Positions 8,087 to 18,711 of a stretch of DNA of 64,000 nucleotides are shown piece by piece; positions within the stretch are counted from its first letter, which is position 1; each line of letters opens with the position of its first letter. The DNA comes from Skeletonema tropicum (lineage: Eukaryota > Bacillariophyta > Thalassiosirophyceae > Thalassiosirales > Thalassiosiraceae): the NCBI GenBank assembly GCA_037178625.1, contig CM074137.1, positions 2,728,001 through 2,792,000 of the forward strand, in the 5' to 3' direction. The position numbers were made by a program, and so were the translations under genes. Below the pieces are notes generated by a model. That model searched no databases. It was not told the origin of the DNA and saw only the letters and a list, made by a program, of their open reading frames with translations.

Positions 8087-10204
8087 ATGGCAAGCAGCCT
8101 TGTGCCACCGCCCCGCCTGGCGGCGGATGTTCTTTCTCTTCCCGAAATGAAGCAAGCCAACGAATCCGAGATCAAACAATCACTCATCGCAAATCCGCCC
8201 ACCGGAGCCACCGTAGCTGATGGAAAGCAAGCCCTCCTAATCCTACAAAACCACCCTAGTCACTGTATGGGAGCCTCCTACGATAACCATGTAAAAGTCT
8301 TCTGGGGGTTTTCCACCGTACGTTTCCCGGGGCACCACTTGGATGGGAAAACGATTTGCATCGAGCACGACGTCACCTACGGTGGAGCCGTAAACATCAT
8401 CAACCCAGAGGAATCCGACTTCGATGTCAGTAGAAGCGAGGTGGCTGTTTATTCTGTTGATGAGACCATCGCTTTGTTCCAGGCAAACACCAATCTGGAA
8501 CGGCTCGACCCACCTCCCAACACCCGATCGGAGAAGCGATCCCTTCGCTTCCGGAAGTACTTTCACATCCCCCATGGCTCATCCTCTACCATGATGAAGC
8601 ACACCGAGGGAGTCACCCCACGCATTTACTTTTTGGAAATCTATGCCACGTTGGATACCGAGGAGAAGAGGGAGGAGTGGAAACCGGTGACGGAGCACTT
8701 CCAAGTGTTAGCTGTAGCTGAAACAACTGGTGGGGACACGTCGGTGGCTGAACTGATCAGCCCTCCCGCCCTGGTGAGAAGAGACAACGTTGTTATGAGG
8801 TGCATCAACAATGCACTGTACCAAGTCCTTCCCGAGAGGAGGGATGGAGGAACAGCCAATGGGCTCCACAATCTGAACGTAACTTTGGGAGGCGGCCTAG
8901 ATGCCATGGAGCGAAACCAGCAGGAGCAACTGCAGCATAGAAGTGGCCCAGCCACCAAGGCCGACAAGTCGGAGCAGAAGCTGCGGGAAAAGATTGCCTC
9001 CCAGAAGGCTGCACTTGCTAATCTTCCCTCACTTGTAAGTATAGTTGATCGAACGGGCCTTATGTCGCCAGAGACCAAGGCAAGGGCACAACAAATCAAA
9101 GAGCTGTCAGACATTGAAGAAGAGCTCGAGCTACTAATCGAATCTAAGCGGGTGGGGGCCGTTATCAGTCTTCAGGACGAGCTGCATCCTCCTGAAGACT
9201 CTGGCGATTGCCCCATATGTCTTGAATCAATCAAACACGTCAATAACATGACAATAAGTCGATTGTATTGCTGCGGTGGTTGGATATGTGAACAGTGCTT
9301 CGAGGAGCGCGAAGCCAAGGTAGACAAAAAAGGAATTGATGAGATGTTATCTGGCAAATGTCCTCTTTGTCGGGAGACATTTGTCAGTGGTAAGGAAGCT
9401 GGACTCATGGTGTTGGAGCATTCAAAGAAAGGCAAGGCCTGGGCGCAGTATCTGATTGGGACAATGTGCTTGGATACAACGCGTGCGAAAGAAGTCGGCC
9501 TTTCTTTCGATGGAAAGAAGTGTCGGGATTTGATCGAACGAGCTGCGGATCAAGGTGACCCGCATGCGTTGTTCTTTATGTCGAAGCAGTATGGTGATGA
9601 AGATATGAACAAGCTGCATTATTTGAAAAGGGCTGCAGATATTGGATACGCATTGGCACAATACAATCTGGCTTTATTTTACGGTATGAACAATGAGGTT
9701 GAGAAGTTCCTTCATTATCTCACACTCGCAGCAAGTCAGGGCTATTATAAAGCGTGCAGTGCATTGGGAGATATATACCTAAATGCTGAATGTGATCTGA
9801 CGCACTCATACATCCTTGCAATACACTACGCTGGAAAGAGCTTAGACTACGATTTATCAGTCTACAACTTGTCATTTGCATCGTATGACCAAGAAGTGGA
9901 CCGTTTTGAAGGAATTACGGACATTCCTGGGCATAGTCCTATCCCAACGTTTTTATTCTGGGGACGCAGAGCAGCAGAGGGAAGTTTGGAAGTGGAGATG
10001 AAAGATTTTTTGACTAAGCGCATTTCAGAGGTAGAGGACTACGCGAAGAGTCGCTGCGCAAACTGCAGGAAGGACGCAGGATGCTCTTCATTCAAGCGAT
10101 GTGTGCGGTGTTTAGGAGCTTGGTACTGTGGAAAGGAATGTCAAGTCCAACACTGGAAGGCTGGCCACAAGATAGACTGTATCAAGAGAGGAAATGACAA
10201 ATGA
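8087..10204 (+). CDS. RING-Sel1-MYND protein with extra N-terminal region (copy B)
   Basis: From the ATG at 8087 the protein is 705 residues (the frame also opens at a GTG at 8066, less likely). The first ~285 residues have no counterpart in copy A and I do not recognise them (SLPEMKQANESEIKQSLIAN; VFWGFSTVRFPGHHLDGK; ALVRRDNVVMRCINNALYQV). The remainder parallels copy A: a coiled-coil-like stretch, a RING-like region (CPICLESI, CCGGWICEQCF, CPLCRETF), Sel1 repeats and a C-terminal MYND finger (CANCRK, CGKECQVQHWKAGH). The fusion probably arose when the duplicate landed downstream of another coding sequence. Probably a scaffold or ubiquitin-ligase-like protein; substrate unknown. Confidence 0.82.
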   Translation: MASSLVPPPRLAADVLSLPEMKQANESEIKQSLIANPPTGATVADGKQALLILQNHPSHCMGASYDNHVKVFWGFSTVRFPGHHLDGKTICIEHDVTYGGAVNIINPEESDFDVSRSEVAVYSVDETIALFQANTNLERLDPPPNTRSEKRSLRFRKYFHIPHGSSSTMMKHTEGVTPRIYFLEIYATLDTEEKREEWKPVTEHFQVLAVAETTGGDTSVAELISPPALVRRDNVVMRCINNALYQVLPERRDGGTANGLHNLNVTLGGGLDAMERNQQEQLQHRSGPATKADKSEQKLREKIASQKAALANLPSLVSIVDRTGLMSPETKARAQQIKELSDIEEELELLIESKRVGAVISLQDELHPPEDSGDCPICLESIKHVNNMTISRLYCCGGWICEQCFEEREAKVDKKGIDEMLSGKCPLCRETFVSGKEAGLMVLEHSKKGKAWAQYLIGTMCLDTTRAKEVGLSFDGKKCRDLIERAADQGDPHALFFMSKQYGDEDMNKLHYLKRAADIGYALAQYNLALFYGMNNEVEKFLHYLTLAASQGYYKACSALGDIYLNAECDLTHSYILAIHYAGKSLDYDLSVYNLSFASYDQEVDRFEGITDIPGHSPIPTFLFWGRRAAEGSLEVEMKDFLTKRISEVEDYAKSRCANCRKDAGCSSFKRCVRCLGAWYCGKECQVQHWKAGHKIDCIKRGNDK

Positions 10205-10629
10205 CCACCGTCAAGAAGAAGTGAAGATTCATTCAACTACATATACGACAATAATTACTACCATACTAAACATAAGGCTACTATTAAGAGCGATCGTTGG
10301 ATTAAATCTAGAGAGCCTCTTATGTCTGCCTTGTGCGTCTCGAATCCATGTAGGAATTAGTATGGTACATACTTTCATTTGAAATCCCCCCAACCGCGAG
10401 GCCGTCAGCTAGAGGTAGCGTACGTTCAGCGTGAGCCTGAACAATTGACAGATAGAAGAGATTATTGATTATCATGTTGTTGTTGTGGCAGTAGAAAGTA
10501 GGAAGTGGTGTATGCTTGAGCATAGCAAGCATTAATCAAAACGTAACAAGTAACATGAAGACAACTGAAGATCGCAACAGCACTGAAATAATCGACGTAG
10601 ATGCCCCTGCAGCTACGAAAAAACGAAGG
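8958..10629 (+). repeat. Segmental duplication, right copy
   Basis: Homologous to 6294-7997: the RING-Sel1-MYND part, the spacer and the start of the XPF gene. Here the XPF gene is complete, so this copy holds the ancestral gene order at its right side. Confidence 0.85.
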
Positions 10630-13600
10630 AGCAAAAAACGAAAACTCAATGCTGACGATGATAACAATGATGCAAAATGCACTGCCTCTACTCCCTCATC
10701 CTCGCTTCTAAACAACCATCCACATTCTCAATTGCCGTCCTTTCTATCAGAGGCATTTTCTGATCTGTATGCTCAAGATGGCTTGGTGGTCTTGGGTCGC
10801 GGGCTGGGCTGGCTGAGTCTATTGGCCGCCTTTGTCAGATATTATGGTGATCCAGAGTGTAATGGAGTAAATGATATTGATGAGGACGACTCTGTGGCAG
10901 AAGCTGCTGTCAATACAAAAACGTCATTGCCTCCACCTAAATATTCAGGAGATGATATCAATGAATGCAAAACACAAAAAAAAACTCCAACCAATAGTAA
11001 GAAACCACCACTAATATTTGTTCTCAATCTACGCGACAATGAGCGGCAAGTTCTCTTTTCGACATTGACATCCTGGGGATGCCCCCCGGATCAATTGCCC
11101 ACATTAATCACCAATGAGGCGGGGCAGAATGAAGAACGTGCAGTAAAGTATGCTCGTGGGGGTGTTTTCGTCATTACCAGTCGGATATTGATTGTCGACT
11201 TGTTGAATGGGACTGCGAATGCCAAGGCGATTGATGGGATGTTGGTAGCTCATGCGGAGAATGTGGATGAAACTTCGACTGAAGCGTTTATTTTGAGGAT
11301 ATTTCGAAGTCAAAAGTACTTTATGGAGAATACAAGTGGATGTAGTAGCAACCAAAACAATCATGGATTCATCAAAGCATTTACTGACAACGCGAATCAA
11401 CTCGTTGCGGGGTTTGCAAAGACTGAAAAGATTTTGAAAGCACTGCAGGTACCGAATATATACTTGTATCCACGATTTCATTCTGCAGTGGCTGAAGAAT
11501 TGGAAGTGAATCCACCATTGGTCGAGGAGCTGCACCAAACTCTGACACCAAAAATGAAAGATATACAGGATCACTTGAAGATGGCCGTGAGGGCTGTCAT
11601 GAGAGAGTTGAAGGCCAAGAGCCCAATGGTGGATTTCTCTGTTTTTCATGGTGGAAGTGATGGCAGTAAGAAACGAAAGAGGAATGATTACACAAATGTG
11701 GGTAAAATGGGCAAGAACGAAGACTCAAAAAATGATTTTGCCATCAGTCTGGAACAGTGTATAACCACAAATTTCGATCGTGTCATCTCAAGACAACTAG
11801 ACGGGGACTGGCATCGTCTCAGCTTCAAGGTGAAGCAGCTTGTCAAAGACTTGGGAAAGTTGCGACAACTATTCCACCATTTGATTCACTACGACTCGAT
11901 AGATTTCTTGAACTTTCTTCAAGGGATCAAGGCAATGAATGCTGTGAGCATGGAACCTTCCCTATGGATTGGTGAATACAGTGGAGAAAACGTGTTTCGT
12001 ATTGCAAAGGAGAGAGTGTATCGCGTATCGCAGAAGGGGAAGCTAATTACATTGTTAGAAGAGAATATGAAGGAATCTTTGCTGCAACAAGTACTAACTG
12101 AAGTAGAGAATCGTCGGGAAAAGAAACTACGAGACGCCGAAGAAGCTAAAGATGCGTCGGCAATGGCTACAATGTCGAATAATGTTTTACTCATGGTCAA
12201 AGATGAACGAGCTCTCAAATCAGTTCGTGAGTACTTAGTAGAGGGCGGTAAGCGATCAATGGCGACCAAATGGTTGAGGTACCTTGAAAGAAATAATGAA
12301 AAGACCAGATCACTTCTAAACTCAATGGAAGGAGGCCTCAAGTCGCTGTCTGGGGAACAGCGTTTGTTGTACGAGGAGGAACCTGTCGTGCGCAACACTA
12401 TCTTTCCACGGGACGGTGACTCCTCCCGTGCACATCTGCAAGAAGTTGACTTTGGTATTCGAGATAAAAATTTGGCTGCTTCGCGAAGGAAACGCAGGAA
12501 GATTGCGGAGGAGAAATCTCGGGGCCGTACTAATGCTGATTTGTATGAAGACCAGGCATTGTTTGAAGAGAAGGTAGAAGCATCAAAATTGCCAGATGCG
12601 CATCCGCAGTTCTACAACAATGATTCGGACGATTCTTCAGCAATGAGCTGCTCGTCAGAAGACGAGGATGAGCGTTTGTTCAAGGTTGACCCAATCGAAG
12701 GTATGAGTCTGTTCATCCGGGCTTTTTCGCAGATAGAAGAAGGTGAAGCAATGTTATTGCTTCAGGATCTTCAACCAGACACTGTGATTATGTACGACTC
12801 GGATGCTAGTTTTATCAGAACACTAGAAATATATGCAAATACAATGGCTTCGACGGAGGACGAGAAGAAGCGTTTGCAGGTGTTCTTCCTCTTGTACGAG
12901 TCTTGCGCTGAAGAAATTGGCTTCAACAAGATGCTCGAGAGAGAAACTGATGCATTCAATCGTTTGATCGACTATAAGAAGAGAATGCCGTCGTTAGTGT
13001 CAACTTTCAACACGTTTTCTACACAAGAGATGCAACAATCTCATGGCGGTGTTGGGGGGTCATATGCTGGCGGAACTCTCCCTTTGTCTATGGACACTCG
13101 CACTGGACGAGGAAAGCAGAGCGCGTCGAAGGAGAGAAGGGACATTGCTGTGGATGTGCGCGAATTCCGGGCTAAATTGCCATCTGTGCTTCACCAAGGT
13201 GGAATGAGGATTGCTCCTGCCACCCTAGTTGTAGGTGATTACATTTTGAGTGACGTGCATTGTGTAGAAAGGAAGAGTATAAGTGATTTCTATCAGAGTA
13301 TGGACAACTCCAGCCGTCTCAAAGAACAAGCCGAAAAGATGGCGAAGTATTACAAGATACCAATCTTATTGTTAGAATTTGACCCTGACAAAACTTTTCA
13401 GTTACAAAATGCAAGTGACCTTGGCGGCGAAATCAGAAAGAATAGCATCACAAGCAAGCTTTGCATTTTGGTCACGGCATTTCCAATGCTGCGCATCTTA
13501 TGGTCTCGCTCGCCTCATGAAACGTTGAAAGTATTCAAGAAGTTGAAACGCAATCACCAAGAAGTAGATGTCGACAAAGCCATTGAAATTGGCACGAATG

Positions 13601-13994
13601 ATGCAATGGATGAACTTCTGGGGGGTGGTCCTGGAGGCTGTTACAATGAAGATGATGACGAAGGTGATGGAGCAAATGAAGCTGCGGTACAAATGTTACT
13701 CCGGTACGTATATATGAAGAGACTGAATTGATCCTGATTCATTTGCCTTTGTAACACATATTATTATATACTTTGCCCCGACTCCCAATGTACTCACTCC
13801 CAGTTAATCGCCCTTGTGACACTCTGCGCAAAAGACTACCTGGAGTCACTCCAGGTAACGCGAGGAATATTATGAAAGAATGTGACTCGATTGCAGAGTT
13901 GGCTGAAATGTCCAGAGAAAAGTTGAAACAGATTGCAGGACAAAAGGCTGGGCAAAAGCTCTTCACCTTCTTCCGGCAGCCCTTTTCGGGATAG
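10555..13994 (+). CDS. ERCC4: XPF/ERCC4/Rad1 structure-specific DNA repair endonuclease
   Basis: Exons 10555-13703 and 13835-13994 join (donor GTACGT, acceptor AAAAG) in frame to give 1102 residues. The intron is supported because the join restores the HhH start LLRLPGVTPGNARNIM. A Lys/Arg-rich leader precedes the degenerate SF2 helicase-like half (QDGLVVLGRGLGWLSLLAAF, RGGVFVITSRILIVDLLNG). The ERCC4 nuclease domain begins near residue 863 and carries the GDYxLS-ERKx3D signature (VVGDYILSDVHCVERKSISD). A C-terminal HhH2 domain follows. In the family this subunit pairs with ERCC1 and cuts 5' of lesions in nucleotide excision and crosslink repair. The ATG at 10555 is chosen over a TTG at 10516 and is the one preserved in the duplicated fragment. 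Confidence 0.93.
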
Positions 13995-14050
13995 ACATAA
14001 TAAGACATACATTATTTATCAGTATTTACTTTACATCAAAGTCTTCTTCT

Positions 14051-15466
14051 TTATGCATGTTTGATCTTTTTAGGTGACGATGAAGGCCGAAGGAGGAGAA
14101 GGCAAGTGACGATGACTGCAAAACACACCCAATGGATAAAAGAGGACATGAGCCATCTTTCGGGAGTTGGATCACCAATCATAGCTGCATCGTCATCATC
14201 ATCCGCGATTGCTTTGAACAGAAATGTTCGATAGAATGGCACTGTTACAGAGAGTGCATTTGAGAGAACATCTAGTGCGGCTAAGACTGATCCTAATGAG
14301 TCCTTGTGAGTCTCAAGTGTTGTTAGAGATCGAAGCGATACGCCAATCATTCCCACTGACGCTGCAATCAGCGGGCAAACAAACAAGGCAAATATATTGA
14401 ACGATGCGTAAACTTCGCACAGTGTAGCTAGTGCCACAACAAATGCTCCAATACAAGCAGCCCGTCTTTCTCCACCTGATGCAGATAACAGATACCGAAG
14501 GAAAAAGGTCTGTATGGCAAAGCCAAGACATTGTTGATACGACTTGATGTACCCTCTGAAGTGAGGCTCGATACCATACTTTTCTTCGTAAAAGCTTGCC
14601 ATGTTGGCATAACTTGTGGTCCTCGTGACCCATCCAAAGAGCAGCGAGGATGTAACCACCGAGGCAAGCTTGGGTGATACAAAGCATGCTTTGAGATTCT
14701 CGAGAAACGATGAATACTTGCCCATCCTACTGCTGCCAGAGTGCTTCTTTTTCATGTTTGTATGTTTATCCAAGGAGTCATTATCTTTTGGGAGCAACAC
14801 GGCAGCTAACATTGAGTTGAAAAGAAATAGGCAGCTGGCAACAATGCATGGACTTGATGGACTAACATGTTTGTAGAGTAGTGCTCCCAAGCTGGGTCCT
14901 ATGATCCAAGAGACTGTCGTGGAAGCTTGAAGTCGACCCAAGTAGATCCCTCTATCATGCTCGGCTGTATAGCTTGTCAAAAGGCCAGTAGAGACTGTCA
15001 TGGTTTGTTTCACGAGGCCGACCAAGACCCTGCTGAAGATAATGGATTTTAATCCACCAACAACAATCAGAGCATACGAGACCGCACTGCCCAGGAATGA
15101 TAAAAAGAGTATGTTTCGACGACTGAGGATGCCCACATCCGACAAAGCCCCTATTATCAATCCTCCGACAATTTGTGAAGATGAAAACAGTGACGAAAGC
15201 AACTCTCTTTGCTGTGCAGATTCAACACCTGAGGTTTTGTAGTATTGATGTAATAATGGCACCACGATTGAGACGCTGAGCATATCGATCATGACTAGTA
15301 TGCATAAAGTTGTTGTGGGATGGATCATGGGAGATTTCTGTAGTGATCTGTCATCATTTTCATTTGTTGCATTTAGTGAAGCGTAATCATAGCCTGAGTC
15401 CTCCTTTTTCTCATCCTCATTGCTACTGCTGCTGCTGGCGATGCTATCCTTACTTGACCTCATCAT
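14051..15466 (-). CDS. Major facilitator superfamily transporter
   Basis: An intronless 471-residue protein with a Ser/Asp/Glu-rich cytosolic N-terminus and about twelve hydrophobic segments (for example TLCILVMIDMLSVSIVVPLL, IIFSRVLVGLVKQTMTVSTG, FIHWVCFAVIVTCLLLL). The motif IGALSDVGILSRRNILFLSF between helices 2 and 3 resembles the MFS motif A region (G-x3-D-x2-GRR). The overall look is TetA/MFSD9-like, H+-antiport type (family knowledge). Substrate unknown. It converges on the XPF gene with a 56-bp gap and diverges from the thioredoxin gene. Confidence 0.82.
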   Translation of the reverse strand: MMRSSKDSIASSSSSNEDEKKEDSGYDYASLNATNENDDRSLQKSPMIHPTTTLCILVMIDMLSVSIVVPLLHQYYKTSGVESAQQRELLSSLFSSSQIVGGLIIGALSDVGILSRRNILFLSFLGSAVSYALIVVGGLKSIIFSRVLVGLVKQTMTVSTGLLTSYTAEHDRGIYLGRLQASTTVSWIIGPSLGALLYKHVSPSSPCIVASCLFLFNSMLAAVLLPKDNDSLDKHTNMKKKHSGSSRMGKYSSFLENLKACFVSPKLASVVTSSLLFGWVTRTTSYANMASFYEEKYGIEPHFRGYIKSYQQCLGFAIQTFFLRYLLSASGGERRAACIGAFVVALATLCEVYASFNIFALFVCPLIAASVGMIGVSLRSLTTLETHKDSLGSVLAALDVLSNALSVTVPFYRTFLFKAIADDDDDAAMIGDPTPERWLMSSFIHWVCFAVIVTCLLLLRPSSSPKKIKHA

Positions 15467-15681
15467 GATCTTTCACAGGCTTCACTTCATTGTACTGCCA
15501 TTTTGTGCCTCCACTTTTCCATCCATTCCACATTCCACATCAAAATCGAAGAACAAATCCTCGCCAACTTCATTTCAAGGGCTAATGGATATGAAAGAAT
15601 TATTTGCAGCTCCTCCACGTGGCAATGAACGAATGACTCACGACTCGCGCGACTCCCCTGCATAAATAAGACACCATTACC

Positions 15682-16532
15682 ATGATCATGATGCAACTAC
15701 GTCTCCTAACCGTTCTAGTTGCAGCAGCCGCTACTGGTAGCTGCAGCGCCTACAGCATTAATACCAATAATATCAGACCTTTCTTGAACAAGAGTCATCT
15801 TGGCCGCTCATCAACGCTCTCAAAATTAACCACGAATCATGAAGCATCATTATCACTTACAACAGCAACAAAATCTACCACTACTACCACCACGCGAACT
15901 GATTTCCTTAGAAACATGTTTGCCGCCTCAGCTGCCCTTCCAATGCTAGCATTATCATCGCCTAGACCATCCAATGCAGCACCTCCATTTGCAATAATGG
16001 CAGAAGAATTGGGTTATTTTCCAATCAATGATGCATCTGGCGAAACTGTCATGGTTCCGGCGAAAGCCAAGAGGTCGAGTTCAGATCAAGCAGTGGAACT
16101 TGCGAAATATTTACAATCTACAAAAGCCGTTATGTACGGTGCGTTTTGGTGCCCGCACTGCCAGAGACAGAGTAAGTGACGTATTGTATTCTATGACTTA
16201 TGTTATGATGTGTACATTATGAATTTCATCGCTCAAACATACTCTCAAATACTCATACTCTTGTTCCAGAGGAGTTATTTGGCAAAGAGGCATGGAAATA
16301 CGTGACCTACGTTGAATGTAGTCCCAAGGGCTACAAATCACAATATGCAACATGTTTGAGCAATGGAATAGATGGGTATCCTTCTTGGAAGTTTGGTAAT
16401 GGGAAGGTCCAGTCGGGAGAAATGGAATTGATAGACATTGCAAAAACTAGTGGATTTAGTAAAAAGTTCTCATTTGATGGTAGCTTGGAGGAGGGCCAGG
16501 TTCCATCACTTGGAGGTGGAGGATGCAAATAA
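15682..16532 (+). CDS. Thioredoxin-like protein of the LTO1/VKOR type, predicted thylakoid lumen
   Basis: Exons 15682-16171 and 16270-16532 (GTAAGT/TTCCAG) give 250 residues. The fold and motifs resemble the C-terminal thioredoxin domain of plant LTO1 and cyanobacterial VKOR: active site FWCPHCQRQ, then KELFGKEAWKYVTYVECSPK, DGYPSWKFGNGK, and extra Cys residues (ECS, ATCLSNG) like those that relay electrons in that family. No VKOR membrane domain is present. The leader looks two-step: a signal peptide (LTVLVAAAATGSCSA before YS), a Thr/Ser-rich transit region, then a second hydrophobic segment ending SNAAPP. That fits a diatom plastid, then lumen, route (inference). Likely role: oxidative folding of lumen proteins. 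Confidence 0.8.
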
Positions 16533-16663
16533 GGAGGGAAGAATCGCAACTCGAGTCAAAGCTTACATTTAATTGAGTCTCTCTTCTTCCACTCGAGTAA
16601 AGAAACTCCTGACGATCTGCCCTCCTGTACCTCCAGATCTCCATTTAATATATTCATCAATAG

Positions 16664-17604
16664 TCATGTACTATCTTCATTTTCCAACGAGTGGTCATTC
16701 GATTGAGATAGTGTTGTGGCAATATTGGGGATTTGGGTCAGCAAATAAGCTATTGATCTCCTCTCCACGCGGTTTTTTTTGTTCACAGCCTGTAAAAAAA
16801 AAAAAACAGATCAGTTGTGGGAGTCGTGCTTCCGATTGATGCTGGGCCTGCAACCCTATGTAATGTTGCTTTTAGATCTTTGTCTGTCCATTGTTCGCTG
16901 AGGATGCTACCGATGTTAACTATTAGGGGCTCCTTCGACGTATGGAACTTGTCTCCATTTTCCATCAACAAATGCTTCTAATCCTCCGACTCCATCTCTG
17001 TTAGCACGAGTTAACGTACCGTAATCGGAATGCTCTTTACACCGATTGGCTGTATTAATATCACCTTTTTGATAATTCAAAAGTCGAATGGTATCATTAT
17101 TTTCATCATGCAGTCGAGAGAAAAAGTCTTTATCATCCATCCCAATCCCTGATGCAATCGATTGCAGTAGAATATCTCTAATCTTGCGCAGAGATCTGTA
17201 ATACTCTCTTAAATATCCACGTCTTCTGAAATTGTTGACAAATCATCGTATAAATCATCAAATGACAACATCATGTACTGTTTCGGGTCAGAGGGATGTG
17301 TCACTGTCTTGGATGACGATTCAAGGATTCTTGCAGATGCCGCCAAAGCATTTTGTTGTAGTTCTAGTGATAATAGCGACGATGTAACTACAAGAAATCC
17401 ACTTTCACGCAGTGCTGGCACAACCTGATCGCACTGATTCTCATCCAAATTGACGAGTGGAAAGTAATCTTTCTTGAAAGGTATGACACCTTGGGCAAGA
17501 ACATTATTCAGAACGAGCGAGCAAGCATGACATGAGTGTTGGCGTGCGTTAGGTGCTAAGCATGGCGTCACTTTTTCAATTTTATAAGCCTTTACCTTCA
17601 CCAA
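16664..17604 (-). pseudogene. 2OG-Fe(II) oxygenase of the isopenicillin-N-synthase family, frames broken
   Basis: Three minus-strand frames cover one DIOX_N plus 2OG-FeII_Oxy protein. The N-terminal part is VIPFKKDYFPLVNLDENQCD. After a frame change near 17215-17225 comes LREYYRSLRKIRDILL and the iron motif EHSDYGTLT. After a second change at a four-C run (~16922-16925) comes PLIVNIGSILSEQW with LKATLHRV (distal His). A 13-base A/T run (16794-16806) breaks the frame again before RRSIAYLL, which carries the R-x-S motif that binds 2-oxoglutarate. All catalytic residues are present but in different frames. A TTTCAG near 17229 could be an acceptor, so part of this may be introns. The 5' end overlaps the Nudix 3' end, and no clear ATG was found. 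Confidence 0.6.
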
Positions 17605-18383
17605 TCTGCATGCCTAACGCAAGCGAATATAGGGCAGCAAACACTTTCACCCCTTCTTTCTGTTGCATATCATGAAGCGCACCAAGCATACCGACCCTTG
17701 GGATCATGAGCTTTTTCCAAGCCTCGATCCTGTTCACATCCTTCTAATCCTTCATGCAAGCTTTGATTTTCGTAATTCTTTAGATTTGCCTCATTTGTCA
17801 TGTCCACTTCCAATCTTACCAAGCAAGCACTCTCATTGGTGAGACCAGGACTAAGATAAGATGCAGGAGACACGTCTAGAACTTTCCCCATGTAACCAGT
17901 CTCTTCATAGAATTCACGAACTGCTGCCTTTGCTGGTTCCTCACCGGCATCAATCAAGCCTGCTGGAAGTTCAATTGTATACGCGTCAACCGGTGGACGA
18001 TACTGTTTGACACATACAATTTCATCACGCGAAGTATCTTTGGCATCGTGTCGAAGAATCGCAAGAATTACAACTGCATCGATGCTATCTTCGGACTGCT
18101 TCGTTGTACGGACAGCACGATCCCATTTGCGCACGGAGCTGCCACTCCCGTCGGTGGAATTCTCGTCGGCTACGTGATAGGAAAGTGTCTCGAGACGCAT
18201 CCACCGTGTGCTGCCGACGGTTTCGGTTGTGTCGAAATCTACGCGGGGTAATTTTTTGGCTGAATCCGAGGACATGGCTAGTCTTGTAGTGTGGCCAACA
18301 AGGTTGTTAGGAGGCCAAAGATGACGTGATAGTCGGGATGATGGCTTGTAATATCCAAATGCCAGCAGTGGGTGAAGGCGCAT
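17582..18383 (-). CDS. NUDT5-like ADP-ribose/ADP-sugar pyrophosphatase (one frameshift)
   Basis: The main frame (ATG 18383) carries a complete Nudix box, GLIDAGEEPAKAAVREFYEE followed by TGY, plus the family-typical VKQYRPPVDAYTIELPAG before it and YLSPGLTNESACLV after it. The frame stops at 17670, but removing one A from a five-A run near 17715 continues it as KLMIPRVGMLGALHDMQQKE then FAALYSLALGMQIG to TAA at 17582-17584, matching the NUDT5 C-terminal helix. The full length would be about 266 residues. The first ~35 residues are basic and could be a mitochondrial presequence. The reaction by family is ADP-ribose to AMP plus ribose 5-phosphate. The single indel may be a consensus error. Confidence 0.8.
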
Positions 18384-18711
18384 TTGATGATGCTATCTGC
18401 TTATATCGCTGATAGTGAGGCGCCCGCCGGTGGCTGCTTATATGAAGAGTGAAGATTTTAGTGTAGTGTGGAGGCATACGCAAATAAAAATCCTACATAA
18501 AATATTATGTTCATGTAAATACTATCTCAGTCACGGGCTAATCACTTGATTCATACGATTTTGTACTATTACTACTTTAATTAAGTCACGAATTAAAAAA
18601 GATAAAAATGGAACTATATCTGTAGGATTTACTGTATACTAATATATCTTCACAGATCTCAAGAAGTGGAAGTAGATACAAAAGTGGCACAATGGAACAG
18701 TAGGCGAGATA
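18384..18711. other. Intergenic, no gene seen
   Basis: AT-rich 5' flank of the Nudix gene, with runs such as TTAATTAAGTCACGAATTAA. No ORF or RNA gene is supported. Confidence 0.4.

Noticed and set aside
10842..11649. Two minus-strand frames opposite XPF
   Set aside because: Antisense to a conserved coding region and without family resemblance.
16783..16971. 62-codon minus frame as an independent small gene
   Set aside because: It is the third frame segment of the broken 2OG oxygenase (NIGSILSEQW, LKATLHRV).
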